The position numbers and the translations under genes were made by a program. Under the pieces are notes generated by a model. The model made no database searches. It was not told the DNA's origin and saw only the letters and a program-made list of their open reading frames with translations. Of a stretch of DNA of 64,000 nucleotides, positions 1 through 10,600 are shown piece after piece (positions within the stretch are counted from its first letter, which is position 1; each line of letters begins with the position of its first letter). The stretch lies in the NCBI GenBank assembly GCA_958299035.1, contig CATQJL010000112.1, positions 41,110,833 through 41,174,832 on the forward strand. Reading direction: 5' to 3'. This DNA is from Cylicocyclus nassatus. Taxonomy: Eukaryota; Nematoda; Chromadorea; Rhabditida; Strongylidae.

Positions 1-40
1 TGTCACATGCGAGACCCGGGTTCAATTCCCGGCCGGGGAG
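1..40 (+). tRNA. tRNA-Asp, 5' part cut by the window edge
   Basis: The sequence begins inside the anticodon loop (TGTCAC) and continues through the T arm and acceptor to the discriminator G at 40. The array therefore extends to the left of the window. Confidence 0.9.
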
Positions 41-175
41 AATCTTTTGCTCCTGACACAATGAACACTTCCAAGCGCTGAGATAAAAACGCTCTGATAG
101 AAAGTTCTTTTCCATGATTTTTCTTTCCTCCACAAACATTGGCCAGCCCATTAAGCATTGTTAGTGAAGCAGCGC

Positions 176-196
176 AAAAAGCTCGCATTTGCAAAA
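176..196 (-). terminator. Pol III T-run terminators of tRNA-Glu (repeated in each unit)
   Basis: On the minus strand, a TTTT (193-196) and then a TTTTT (176-180) follow tRNA-Glu. They form a primary and a backup Pol III stop before transcription could run into the oppositely oriented tRNA-Asp. Confidence 0.7.
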
Positions 197-200
197 CTCA

Positions 201-272
201 TTCCGTTGCCGGGAATCGAACCCGGGCCTTACGGGTGAGAGCCGTAAATCCTAACCACTAGACCACAACGGA
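201..272 (-). tRNA. tRNA-Glu(CTC), representative copy
   Basis: Read on the minus strand this is a 72-nt cloverleaf. The acceptor is TCCGTTG/CAACGGA with discriminator A. The anticodon stem is TACGG/CCGTA, the loop is CTCTCAC, and the anticodon is CTC. The T arm is CCGGG-TTCGATT-CCCGG. The A box (TGGTCTAGTGG) and B box (GGTTCGATTCC) are intact. Downstream on the minus strand, T runs opposite 193-196 and 176-180 serve as Pol III terminators. Confidence 0.97.
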
Positions 273-437
273 CTTACCGATTCCCTCATTGTGCCTGTTT
301 TTGAGCACTTCTTATCGTTTCGCTATTTCTTCATACTCTGAATCATTGCCAGTAAAATAGTTCGAAAGAAATAACGGGGAATCCAGCTCGCACTCTACGA
401 TAAAATGAAAAAGCGCCTTTAACAGAAGATAGACGGA
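273..437. promoter_or_regulatory. shared divergent spacer of the repeat unit
   Basis: A 165-bp spacer separates the 5' ends of tRNA-Glu (-) and tRNA-Asp (+) in every unit. Both genes have internal A and B boxes, so this is the common upstream region rather than a required core promoter. It is conserved between units about as well as the tRNAs, which fits array homogenisation more than selection on particular sites. I see no TATA box at a fixed distance from either gene. Confidence 0.5.
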
Positions 438-509
438 TCCTCGGTAGTATAGTGGTGAGTATCCGCGTCTGTCACATGCGAGACCCGGGTTCAATTCCCG
501 GCCGGGGAG
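438..509 (+). tRNA. tRNA-Asp(GTC), representative copy
   Basis: This 72-nt gene folds as a standard cloverleaf. The acceptor TCCTCGG pairs with CCGGGGA, with discriminator G. The anticodon stem is CGCGT/ATGCG with one G-U pair, the loop is CTGTCAC, and the anticodon is GTC. The T stem is CCGGG/CCCGG with loop TTCAATT. The internal A box (TAGTATAGTGG) and B box (GGTTCAATTCC) match Pol III promoters. A TTTT run at 514-517 is the expected terminator. No intron is present. Confidence 0.97.
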
Positions 510-513
510 AATC

Positions 514-517
514 TTTT
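514..517 (+). terminator. Pol III T-run terminator of tRNA-Asp (repeated in each unit)
   Basis: TTTT lies 4 nt after the discriminator base of tRNA-Asp in every full-length unit. It is the minimal eukaryotic Pol III terminator. It also remains after the truncated tRNA-Asp copies, because the 26-bp deletion ends just before it. Confidence 0.75.
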
Positions 518-2313
518 GCTCCTGACACAATGAACACTTCCAAGCGCTGAGATAAAAACGCTCTGATAGAAAGTTCTTTTCCATGATTTTCCTTTCCTCC
601 ACAAACATTGGCCAGCCCATTAAGCATTGTTAGTGAAGTAGCGCAAAAAGCTCGCATTTGCAAAACTCATTCCGTTGCCGGGAATCGAACCCGGGCCTTA
701 CGGGTGAGAGCCGTAAATCCTAACCACTAGACCACAACGGACTTACCGATTCCCTCATTGTGCCTGTTTTTGAGCACTTCTTATCGTTTCGCTATTTCTT
801 CATACTCTGAATCATTGCCAGTAAAATAGTTCGAAAGAAATAACGGGGAATCCAGCTCGCACTCTACGATAAAGTGAAAAAGCGCCTCTAACAGAAGATA
901 GACGGATCCTCGGTAGTATAGTGGTGAGTATCCGCGTCTGTCACATGCGAGACCCGGGTTCAATTCCCGGCCGGGGAGAATCTTTTGCTCCTGACACAAT
1001 GAACACTTCCAAGCGCTGAGATAAAAACGCTCTGATAGAAAGTTCTTTTCCATGATTTTTCTTTCCTCCACAAACATTGGCCAGCCCATTAAGCATTGTT
1101 AGTGAAGTAGCGCAAAAAGCTCGCATTTGCAAAACTCATTCCGTTGCCGGGAATCGAACCCGGGCCTTACGGGTGAGAGCCGTAAATCCTAACCACTAGA
1201 CCACAACGGACTTACCGATTCCCTCATTGTGCCTGTTTTTGAGCACTTCTTATCGTTTCGCTATTTCTTCATACTCTGAATCATTGCCAGTAAAATAGTT
1301 CGAAAGAAATAACGGGGAATCCAGCTCGCACTCTACGATAAAGTGAAAAAGCGCCTTTAACAGAAGATAGACGGTTCCTCGGTAGTATAGTGGTGAGTAT
1401 CCGCGTCTGTCACATGCGAGACCCGGGTTCAATTCCCGGCCGGGGAGAATCTTTTGCTCCTGACACAATGAACACTTCCAAGCGCTGAGATAAAAACGCT
1501 CTGATAGAAAGTTCTTTTCCATGATTTTTCTTTCCTCCACAAACATTGGCCAGCTCATTAAGCATTGTTAGTGAAGTAGCGCAAAAAGCTCGCATTTGCA
1601 AAACTCATTCCGTTGCCGGGAATCGAACCCGGGCCTTACGGGTGAGAGCCGTAAATCCTAACCACTAGACCACAACGGACTTACCGATTCCCTCATTGTG
1701 CCTGTTTTTGAGCACTTCTTATCGTTTCGCTATTTCTTCATACTCTGAATCATTGCCAGTAAAATAGTTCGAAAGAAATAACGGGGAATCCAGCTCGCAC
1801 TCTACGATAAAGTGAAAAAGCGCCTTTAACAGAAGATAGACGGATCCTCGGTAGTATAGTGGTGAGTATCCGCGTCTGTCACATGCGAGACCCGGGTTCA
1901 ATTCCCGGCCGGGGAGAATCTTTTGCTCCTGACACAATGAACACTTCCAAGCGCTGAGATAAAAACGCTCTGATAGAAAGTTCTTTTCCATGATTTTCCT
2001 TTCCTCCACAAACATTGGCCAGCCCATTAAGCATTGTTAGTGAAGTAGCGCAAAAAGCTCGCATTTGCAAAACTCATTCCGTTGCCGGGAATCGAACCCG
2101 GGCCTTACGGGTGAGAGCCGTAAATCCTAACCACTAGACCACAACGGACTTACCGATTCCCTCATTGTGCCTGTTTTTGAGCACTTCTTATCGTTTCGCT
2201 ATTTCTTCATACTCTGAATCATTGCCAGTAAAATAGTTCGAAAGAAATAACGGGGAATCCAGCTCGCACTCTACGATAAAGTGAAAAAGCGCCTTTAACA
2301 GAAGATAGACGGA

Positions 2314-2359
2314 TCCTCGGTAGTATAGTGGTGAGTATCCGCGTCTGTCACATGCGAGG
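2314..2359 (+). pseudogene. truncated tRNA-Asp (26-bp deletion)
   Basis: The D and anticodon arms are intact, but 26 nt covering the T arm, B box and most of the 3' acceptor strand are missing. Without a B box or acceptor stem it cannot give a functional tRNA. The unit also carries linked substitutions (AAACTCTCTG downstream, GGCCAGCTC) that define a subfamily. This copy alone has GATAAAAAGTT. Confidence 0.93.
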
Positions 2360-3693
2360 AATCTTTTGCTCCTGACACAATGAACACTTCCAAGCGCTGA
2401 GATAAAAACTCTCTGATAAAAAGTTCTTTTCCATGATTTTTCTTTCCTCCACAAACATTGGCCAGCTCATTAAGCATTGTTAGTGAAGTAGCGCAAAAAG
2501 CTCGCATTTGCAAAACTCATTCCGTTGCCGGGAATCGAACCCGGGCCTTACGGGTGAGAGCCGTAAATCCTAACCACTAGACCACAACGGACTTACCGAT
2601 TCCCTCATTGTGCCTGTTTTTGAGCACTTCTTATCGTTTCGCTATTTCTTCATACTCTGAATCATTGCCAGTAAAATAGTTCGAAAGAAATAACGGGGAA
2701 TCCAGCTCGCACTCTACGATAAAGTGAAAAAGTGCCTTTAACAGAAGATAGACGGATCCTCGGTAGTATAGTGGTGAGTATCCGCGTCTGTCACATGCGA
2801 GACCCGGGTTCAATTCCCGGCCGGGGAGAATCTTTTGCTCCTGACACAATGAACACTTCCAAGCGCTGAGATAAAAACGCTCTGATAGAAAGTTCTTTTC
2901 CATGATTTTCCTTTCCTCCACAAACATTGGCCAGCCCATTAAGATTGTTAGTGAAGTAGCGCAAAAAGCTCGCATTTGCAAAACTCATTCCGTTGCCGGG
3001 AATCGAACCCGGGCCTTACGGGTGAGAGCCGTAAATCCTAACCACTAGACCACAACGGACTTACCGATTCCCTCATTGTGCCTGTTTTTGAGCACTTCTT
3101 ATCGTTTCGCTATTTCTTCATACTCTGAATCATTGCCAGTAAAATAGTTCGAAAGAAATAACGGGGAATCCAGCTCGCACTCTACGATAAAGTGAAAAAG
3201 CGCCTTTAACAGAAGATAGACGGATCCTCGGTAGTATAGTGGTGAGTATCCGCGTCTGTCACATGCGAGACCCGGGTTCAATTCCCGGCCGGGGAGAATC
3301 TTTTGCTCCTGACACAATGAACACTTCCAAGCGCTGAGATAAAAACGCTCTGATAGAAAGTTCTTTTCCATGATTTTCCTTTCCTCCACAAACATTGGCC
3401 AGCCCATTAAGCATTGTTAGTGAAGTAGCGCAAAAAGCTCGCATTTGCAAAACTCATTCCGTTGCCGGGAATCGAACCCGGGCCTTACGGGTGAGAGCCG
3501 TAAATCCTAACCACTAGACCACAACGGACTTACCGATTCCCTCATTGTGCCTGTTTTTGAGCACTTCTTATCGTTTCGCTATTTCTTCATACTCTGAATC
3601 ATTGCCAGTAAAATAGTTCGAAAGAAATAACGGGGAATCCAGCTCGCACTCTACGATAAAGTGAAAAAGCGCCTTTAACAGAAGATAGACGGA

Positions 3694-3739
3694 TCCTCGG
3701 TAGTATAGTGGTGAGTATCCGCGTCTGTCACATGCGAGG
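3694..3739 (+). pseudogene. truncated tRNA-Asp (26-bp deletion)
   Basis: Same deletion endpoints and same linked substitutions as the copy at 2314, so the copies descend from one deletion event. Confidence 0.93.
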
Positions 3740-4605
3740 AATCTTTTGCTCCTGACACAATGAACACTTCCAAGCGCTGAGATAAAAACTCTCTGATAGA
3801 AAGTTCTTTTCCATGATTTTTCTTTCCTCCACAAACATTGGCCAGCTCATTAAGCATTGTTAGTGAAGTAGCGCAAAAAGCTCGCATTTGCAAAACTCAT
3901 TCCGTTGCCGGGAATCGAACCCGGGCCTTACGGGTGAGAGCCGTAAATCCTAACCACTAGACCACAACGGACTTACCGATTCCCTCATTGTGCCTGTTTT
4001 TGAGCACTTCTTATCGTTTCGCTATTTCTTCATACTCTGAATCATTGCCAGTAAAATAGTTCGAAAGAAATAACGGGGAATCCAGCTCGCACTCTACGAT
4101 AAAGTGAAAAAGCGCCTTTAACAGAAGATAAACGGATCCTCGGTAGTATAGTGGTGAGTATCCGCGTCTGTCACATGCGAGACCCGGGTTCAATTCCCGG
4201 CCGGGGAGAATCTTTTGCTCCTGACACAATGAACACTTCCAAGCGCTGAGATAAAAACGCTCTGATAGAAAGTTCTTTTCCATGATTTTTCTTTCCTCCA
4301 CAAACATTGGCCAGCCCATTAAGCATTTTTAGTGAAGTAGCGCAAAAAGCTCGCATTTGCAAAACTCATTCCGTTGCCGGGAATCGAACCCGGGCCTTAC
4401 GGGTGAGAGCCGTAAATCCTAACCACTAGACCACAACGGACTTACCGATTCCCTCATTGTGCCTGTTTTTGAGCACTTCTTATCGTTTCGCTATTTCTTC
4501 ATACTCTGAATCATTGCCAGTAAAATAGTTCGAAAGAAATAACGGGGAATCCAGCTCGCACTCTACGATAAAGTGAAAAAGCGCCTTTAACAGAAGATAG
4601 ACGGA

Positions 4606-4651
4606 TCCTCGGTAGTATAGTGGTGAGTATCCGCGTCTGTCACATGCGAGG
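4606..4651 (+). pseudogene. truncated tRNA-Asp (26-bp deletion)
   Basis: Third member of the 443-bp subfamily, with identical deletion endpoints. Its partner tRNA-Glu genes are intact. Confidence 0.93.
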
Positions 4652-5280
4652 AATCTTTTGCTCCTGACACAATGAACACTTCCAAGCGCTGAGATAAAAA
4701 CTCTCTGATAGAAAGTTCTTTTCCATGATTTTTCTTTCCTCCACAAACATTGGCCAGCTCATTAAGCATTGTTAGTGAAGTAGCGCAAAAAGCTCGCATT
4801 TGCAAAACTCATTCCGTTGCCGGGAATCGAACCCGGGCCTTACGGGTGAGAGCCGTAAATCCTAACCACTAGACCACAACGGACTTACCGATTCCCTCAT
4901 TGTGCCTGTTTTTGAGCACTTCTTATCGTTTCGCTATTTCTTCATACTCTGAATCATTGCCAGTAAAATAGTTCGAAAGAAATAACGGGGAATCCAGCTC
5001 GCACTCTACGATAAAGTGAAAAAGCGCCTTTAACAGAAGATAAACGGATCCTCGGTAGTATAGTGGTGAGTATCCGCGTCTGTCACATGCGAGACCCGGG
5101 TTCAATTCCCGGCCGGGGAGAATCTTTTGCTCCTGACACAATGAACACTTCCAAGCGCTGAGATAAAAACGCTCTGATAGAAAGTTCTTTTCCATGATTT
5201 TTCTTTCCTCCACAAACATTGGCCAGCCCATTAAGCATTGTTAGTGAAGTAGCGCAAAAAGCTCGCATTTGCAAAACTCA

Positions 5281-5352
5281 TTCCGTTGCCGGGAATCGAA
5301 CCCGGGCCTTACGGGCGAGAGCCGTAAATCCTAACCACTAGACCACAACGGA
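5281..5352 (-). tRNA. tRNA-Glu(CTC) variant with A37G
   Basis: The anticodon loop reads CTCTCGC in place of CTCTCAC, so the base 3' of the anticodon is G. The rest of the cloverleaf is unchanged. The same variant recurs at 7105-7176 in a duplicated pair of units. Confidence 0.85.
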
Positions 5353-5986
5353 CTTACCGATTCCCTCATTGTGCCTGTTTTTGAGCACTTCTTATCGTTT
5401 CGCTATTTCTTCATACTCTGAATCATTGCCAGTAAAATAGTTCGAAAGAAATAACGGGGAATCCAGCTCGCACTCTACGATAAAGTGAAAAAGTGCCTTT
5501 AACAGAAGATAGACGGATCCTCGGTAGTATAGTGGTGAGTATCCGCGTCTGTCACATGCGAGACCCGGGTTCAATTCCCGGCCGGGGAGAATCTTTTGCT
5601 CCTGACACAATGAACACTTCCAAGCGCTGAGATAAAAACGCTCTGATAGAAAGTTCTTTTCCATGATTTTCCTTTCCTCCACAAACATTGGCCAGCCCAT
5701 TAAGCACTGTTAGTGAAGTAGCGCAAAAAGCTCGCATTTGCAAAACTCATTCCGTTGCCGGGAATCGAACCCGGGCCTTACGGGTGAGAGCCGTAAATCC
5801 TAACCACTAGACCACAACGGACTTACCGATTCCCTCATTGTGCCTGTTTTTGAGCACTTCTTATCGTTTCGCTATTTCTTCATACTCTGAATCATTGCCA
5901 GTAAAATAGTTCGAAAGAAATAACGGGGAATCCAGCTCGCACTCTACGATAAAGTGAAAAAGCGCCTTTAACAGAAGATAGACGGA

Positions 5987-6032
5987 TCCTCGGTAGTATA
6001 GTGGTGAGTATCCGCGTCTGTCACATGCGAGG
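5987..6032 (+). pseudogene. truncated tRNA-Asp (26-bp deletion)
   Basis: Fourth member of the 443-bp subfamily. It is directly followed by another truncated unit (6430), the only adjacent pair. Confidence 0.93.
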
Positions 6033-6429
6033 AATCTTTTGCTCCTGACACAATGAACACTTCCAAGCGCTGAGATAAAAACTCTCTGATAGAAAGTTCT
6101 TTTCCATGATTTTTCTTTCCTCCACAAACATTGGCCAGCTCATTAAGCATTGTTAGTGAAGTAGCGCAAAAAGCTCGCATTTGCAAAACTCATTCCGTTG
6201 CCGGGAATCGAACCCGGGCCTTACGGGTGAGAGCCGTAAATCCTAACCACTAGACCACAACGGACTTACCGATTCCCTCATTGTGCCTGTTTTTGAGCAC
6301 TTCTTATCGTTTCGCTATTTCTTCATACTCTGAATCATTGCCAGTAAAATAGTTCGAAAGAAATAACGGGGAATCCAGCTCGCACTCTACGATAAAGTGA
6401 AAAAGCGCCTTTAACAGAAGATAGACGGA

Positions 6430-6475
6430 TCCTCGGTAGTATAGTGGTGAGTATCCGCGTCTGTCACATGCGAGG
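6430..6475 (+). pseudogene. truncated tRNA-Asp (26-bp deletion)
   Basis: Fifth member of the 443-bp subfamily. None occurs to the right of this one in the window. Confidence 0.93.
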
Positions 6476-7104
6476 AATCTTTTGCTCCTGACACAATGAA
6501 CACTTCCAAGCGCTGAGATAAAAACTCTCTGATAGAAAGTTCTTTTCCATGATTTTTCTTTCCTCCACAAACATTGGCCAGCTCATTAAGCATTGTTAGT
6601 GAAGTAGCGCAAAAAGCTCGCATTTGCAAAACTCATTCCGTTGCCGGGAATCGAACCCGGGCCTTACGGGTGAGAGCCGTAAATCCTAACCACTAGACCA
6701 CAACGGACTTACCGATTCCCTCATTGTGCCTGTTTTTGAGCACTTCTTATCGTTTCGCTATTTCTTCATACTCTGAATCATTGCCAGTAAAATAGTTCGA
6801 AAGAAATAACGGGGAATCCAGCTCGCACTCTACGATAAAGTGAAAAAGCGCCTTTAACAGAAGATAAACGGATCCTCGGTAGTATAGTGGTGAGTATCCG
6901 CGTCTGTCACATGCGAGACCCGGGTTCAATTCCCGGCCGGGGAGAATCTTTTGCTCCTGACACAATGAACACTTCCAAGCGCTGAGATAAAAACGCTCTG
7001 ATAGAAAGTTCTTTTCCATGATTTTTCTTTCCTCCACAAACATTGGCCAGCCCATTAAGCATTGTTAGTGAAGTAGCGCAAAAAGCTCGCATTTGCAAAA
7101 CTCA

Positions 7105-7176
7105 TTCCGTTGCCGGGAATCGAACCCGGGCCTTACGGGCGAGAGCCGTAAATCCTAACCACTAGACCACAACGGA
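7105..7176 (-). tRNA. tRNA-Glu(CTC) variant with A37G (second copy)
   Basis: Identical loop change to the copy at 5281. The surrounding two units also share three other rare variants with 5049-5986, which shows block duplication. Confidence 0.85.
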
Positions 7177-7573
7177 CTTACCGATTCCCTCATTGTGCCT
7201 GTTTTTGAGCACTTCTTATCGTTTCGCTATTTCTTCATACTCTGAATCATTGCCAGTAAAATAGTTCGAAAGAAATAACGGGGAATCCAGCTCGCACTCT
7301 ACGATAAAGTGAAAAAGTGCCTTTAACAGAAGATAGACGGATCCTCGGTAGTATAGTGGTGAGTATCCGCGTCTGTCACATGCGAGACCCGGGTTCAATT
7401 CCCGGCCGGGGAGAATCTTTTGCTCCTGACACAATGAACACTTCCAAGCGCTGAGATAAAAACGCTCTGATAGAAAGTTCTTTTCCATGATTTTCCTTTC
7501 CTCCACAAACATTGGCCAGCCCATTAAGCACTGTTAGTGAAGTAGCGCAAAAAGCTCGCATTTGCAAAACTCA

Positions 7574-7645
7574 TTCCGTTGCCGGGAATCGAACCCAGTA
7601 CTCTGCGTTGATACCACTGCTTCCTAACCACTAGACCACAACGGA
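7574..7645 (-). pseudogene. tRNA-Glu copy overwritten by adapter sequence
   Basis: The 26 nt spanning the anticodon arm, variable loop and part of the T arm are replaced by a PCR adapter at 7597-7622. The flanking acceptor, D arm and T arm parts are normal and the unit length stays 469 bp. The real genome probably has an intact gene here. Confidence 0.9.
7597..7622. other. SMART-type PCR adapter embedded in the assembly
   Basis: The reverse complement of this 26-mer begins AAGCAGTGGTATCAACGCAG. This is the template-switch/SMART primer, also used, as far as I recall, as the amplification adapter in ultra-low-input long-read libraries. It replaces exactly 26 genomic bases. In this orientation it would be the end of a read running left to right. 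Confidence 0.95.
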
Positions 7646-10600
7646 CTTACCGATTCCCTCATTGTGCCTGTTTTTGAGCACTTCTTATCGTTTCGCTATT
7701 TCTTCATACTCTGAATCATTGCCAGTAAAATAGTTCGAAAGAAATAACGGGGAATCCAGCTCGCACTCTACGATAAAGTGAAAAAGCGCCTTTAACAGAA
7801 GATAGACGGATCCTCGGTAGTATAGTGGTGAGTATCCGCGTCTGTCACATGCGAGACCCGGGTTCAATTCCCGGCCGGGGAGAATCTTTTGCTCCTGACA
7901 CAATGAACACTTCCAAGCGCTGAGATAAAAACGCTCTGATAGAAAGTTCTTTTCCATGATTTTCCTTTCCTCCACAAACATTGGCCAGCCCATTAAGCAT
8001 TGTTAGTGAAGTAGCGCAAAAAGCTCGCATTTGCAAAACTCATTCCGTTGCCGGGAATCGAACCCGGGCCTTACGGGTGAGAGCCGTAAATCCTAACCAC
8101 TAGACCACAACGGACTTACCGATTCCCTCATTGTGCCTGTTTTTGAGCACTTCTTATCGTTTCGCTATTTCTTCATACTCAGAATCATTGCCAGTAAAAT
8201 AGTTCGAAAGAAATAACGGGGAATCCAGCTCGCACTCTACGATAAAGTGAAAAAGCGCCTTTAACAGAAGATAGACGGATCCTCGGTAGTATAGTGGTGA
8301 GTATCCGCGTCTGTCACATGCGAGACCCGGGTTCAATTCCCGGCCGGGGAGAATCTTTTGCTCCTGACACAATGAACACTTCCAAGCGCTGAGATAAAAA
8401 CGCTCTGATAGAAAGTTCTTTTCCATGATTTTCCTTTCCTCCACAAACATTGGCCAGCCCATTAAGCATTGTTAGTGAAGTAGCGCAAAAAGCTCGCATT
8501 TGCAAAACTCATTCCGTTGCCGGGAATCGAACCCGGGCCTTACGGGTGAGAGCCGTAAATCCTAACCACTAGACCACAACGGACTTACCGATTCCCTCAT
8601 TGTGCCTGTTTTTGAGCACTTCTTATCGTTTCGCTATTTCTTCATACTCTGAATCATTGCCAGTAAAATAGTTCGAAAGAAATAACGGGGAATCCAGCTC
8701 GCACTCTACGATAAAGTGAAAAAGCGCCTTTAACAGAAGATAGACGGATCCTCGGTAGTATAGTGGTGAGTATCCGCGTCTGTCACATGCGAGACCCGGG
8801 TTCAATTCCCGGCCGGGGAGAATCTTTTGCTCCTGACACAATGAACACTTCCAAGCGCTGAGATAAAAACGCTCTGATAGAAAGTTCTTTTCCATGATTT
8901 TTCTTTCCTCCACAAACATTGGCCAGCCCATTAAGCATTGTTAGTGAAGTAGCGCAAAAAGCTCGCATTTGCAAAACTCATTCCGTTGCCGGGAATCGAA
9001 CCCGGGCCTTACGGGTGAGAGCCGTAAATCCTAACCACTAGACCACAACGGACTTACCGATTCCCTCATTGTGCCTGTTTTTGAGCACTTCTTATCGTTT
9101 CGCTATTTCTTCATACTCTGAATCATTGCCAGTAAAATAGTTCGAAAGAAATAACGGGGAATCCAGCTCGCACTCTACGATAAAGTGAAAAAGCGCCTTT
9201 AACAGAAGATAGACGGATCCTCGGTAGTATAGTGGTGAGTATCCGCGTCTGTCACATGCGAGACCCGGGTTCAATTCCCGGCCGGGGAGAATCTTTTGCT
9301 CCTGACACAATGAACACTTCCAAGCGCTGAGATAAAAACGCTCTGATAGAAAGTTCTTTTCCATGATTTTCCTTTCCTCCACAAACATTGGCCAGCCCAT
9401 TAAGCATTGTTAGTGAAGTAGCGCAAAAAGCTCGCATTTGCAAAACTCATTCCGTTGCCGGGAATCGAACCCGGGCCTTACGGGTGAGAGCCGTAAATCC
9501 TAACCACTAGACCACAACGGACTTACCGATTCCCTCATTGTGCCTGTTTTTGAGCACTTCTTATCGTTTCGCTATTTCTTCATACTCTGAATCATTGCCA
9601 GTAAAATAGTTCGAAAGAAATAACGGGGAATCCAGCTCGCACTCTACGATAAAGTGAAAAAGCGCCTTTAACAGAAGATAGACGGATCCTCGGTAGTATA
9701 GTGGTGAGTATCCGCGTCTGTCACATGCGAGACCCGGGTTCAATTCCCGGCCGGGGAGAATCTTTTGCTCCTGACACAATGAACACTTCCAAGCGCTGAG
9801 ATAAAAACGCTCTGATAGAAAGTTCTTTTCCATGATTTTCCTTTCCTCCACAAACATTGGCCAGCCCATTAAGCATTGTTAGTGAAGTAGCGCAAAAAGC
9901 TCGCATTTGCAAAACTCATTCCGTTTCCGGGAATCGAACCCGGGCCTTACGGGTGAGAGCCGTAAATCCTAACCACTAGACCACAACGGACTTACCGATT
10001 CCCTCATTGTGCCTGTTTTTGAGCACTTCTTATCGTTTCGCTATTTCTTCATACTCTGAATCATTGCCAGTAAAATAGTTCGAAAGAAATAACGGGGAAT
10101 CCAGCTCGCACTCTACGATAAAGTGAAAAAGCGCCTTTAACAGAAGATAGACGGATCCTCGGTAGTATAGTGGTGAGTATCCGCGTCTGTCACATGCGAG
10201 ACCCGGGTTCAATTCCCGGCCGGGGAGAATCTTTTGCTCCTGACACAATGAACACTTCCAAGCGCTGAGATAAAAACGCTCTGATAGAAAGTTCTTTTCC
10301 ATGATTTTCCTTTCCTCCACAAACATTGGCCAGCCCATTAAGCATTGTTAGTGAAGTAGCGCAAAAAGCTCGCATTTGCAAAACTCATTCCGTTGCCGGG
10401 AATCGAACCCGGGCCTTACGGGTGAGAGCCGTAAATCCTAACCACTAGACCACAACGGACTTACCGATTCCCTCATTGTGCCTGTTTTTGAGCACTTCTT
10501 ATCGTTTCGCTATTTCTTCATACTCTGAATCATTGCCAGTAAAATAGTTCGAAAGAAATAACGGGGAATCCAGCTCGCACTCTACGATAAAGTGAAAAAG

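Noticed and set aside
7597..7622. A novel conserved 26-bp insertion element in two units
   Set aside because: It matches a standard SMART-type PCR adapter exactly and replaces rather than adds bases.
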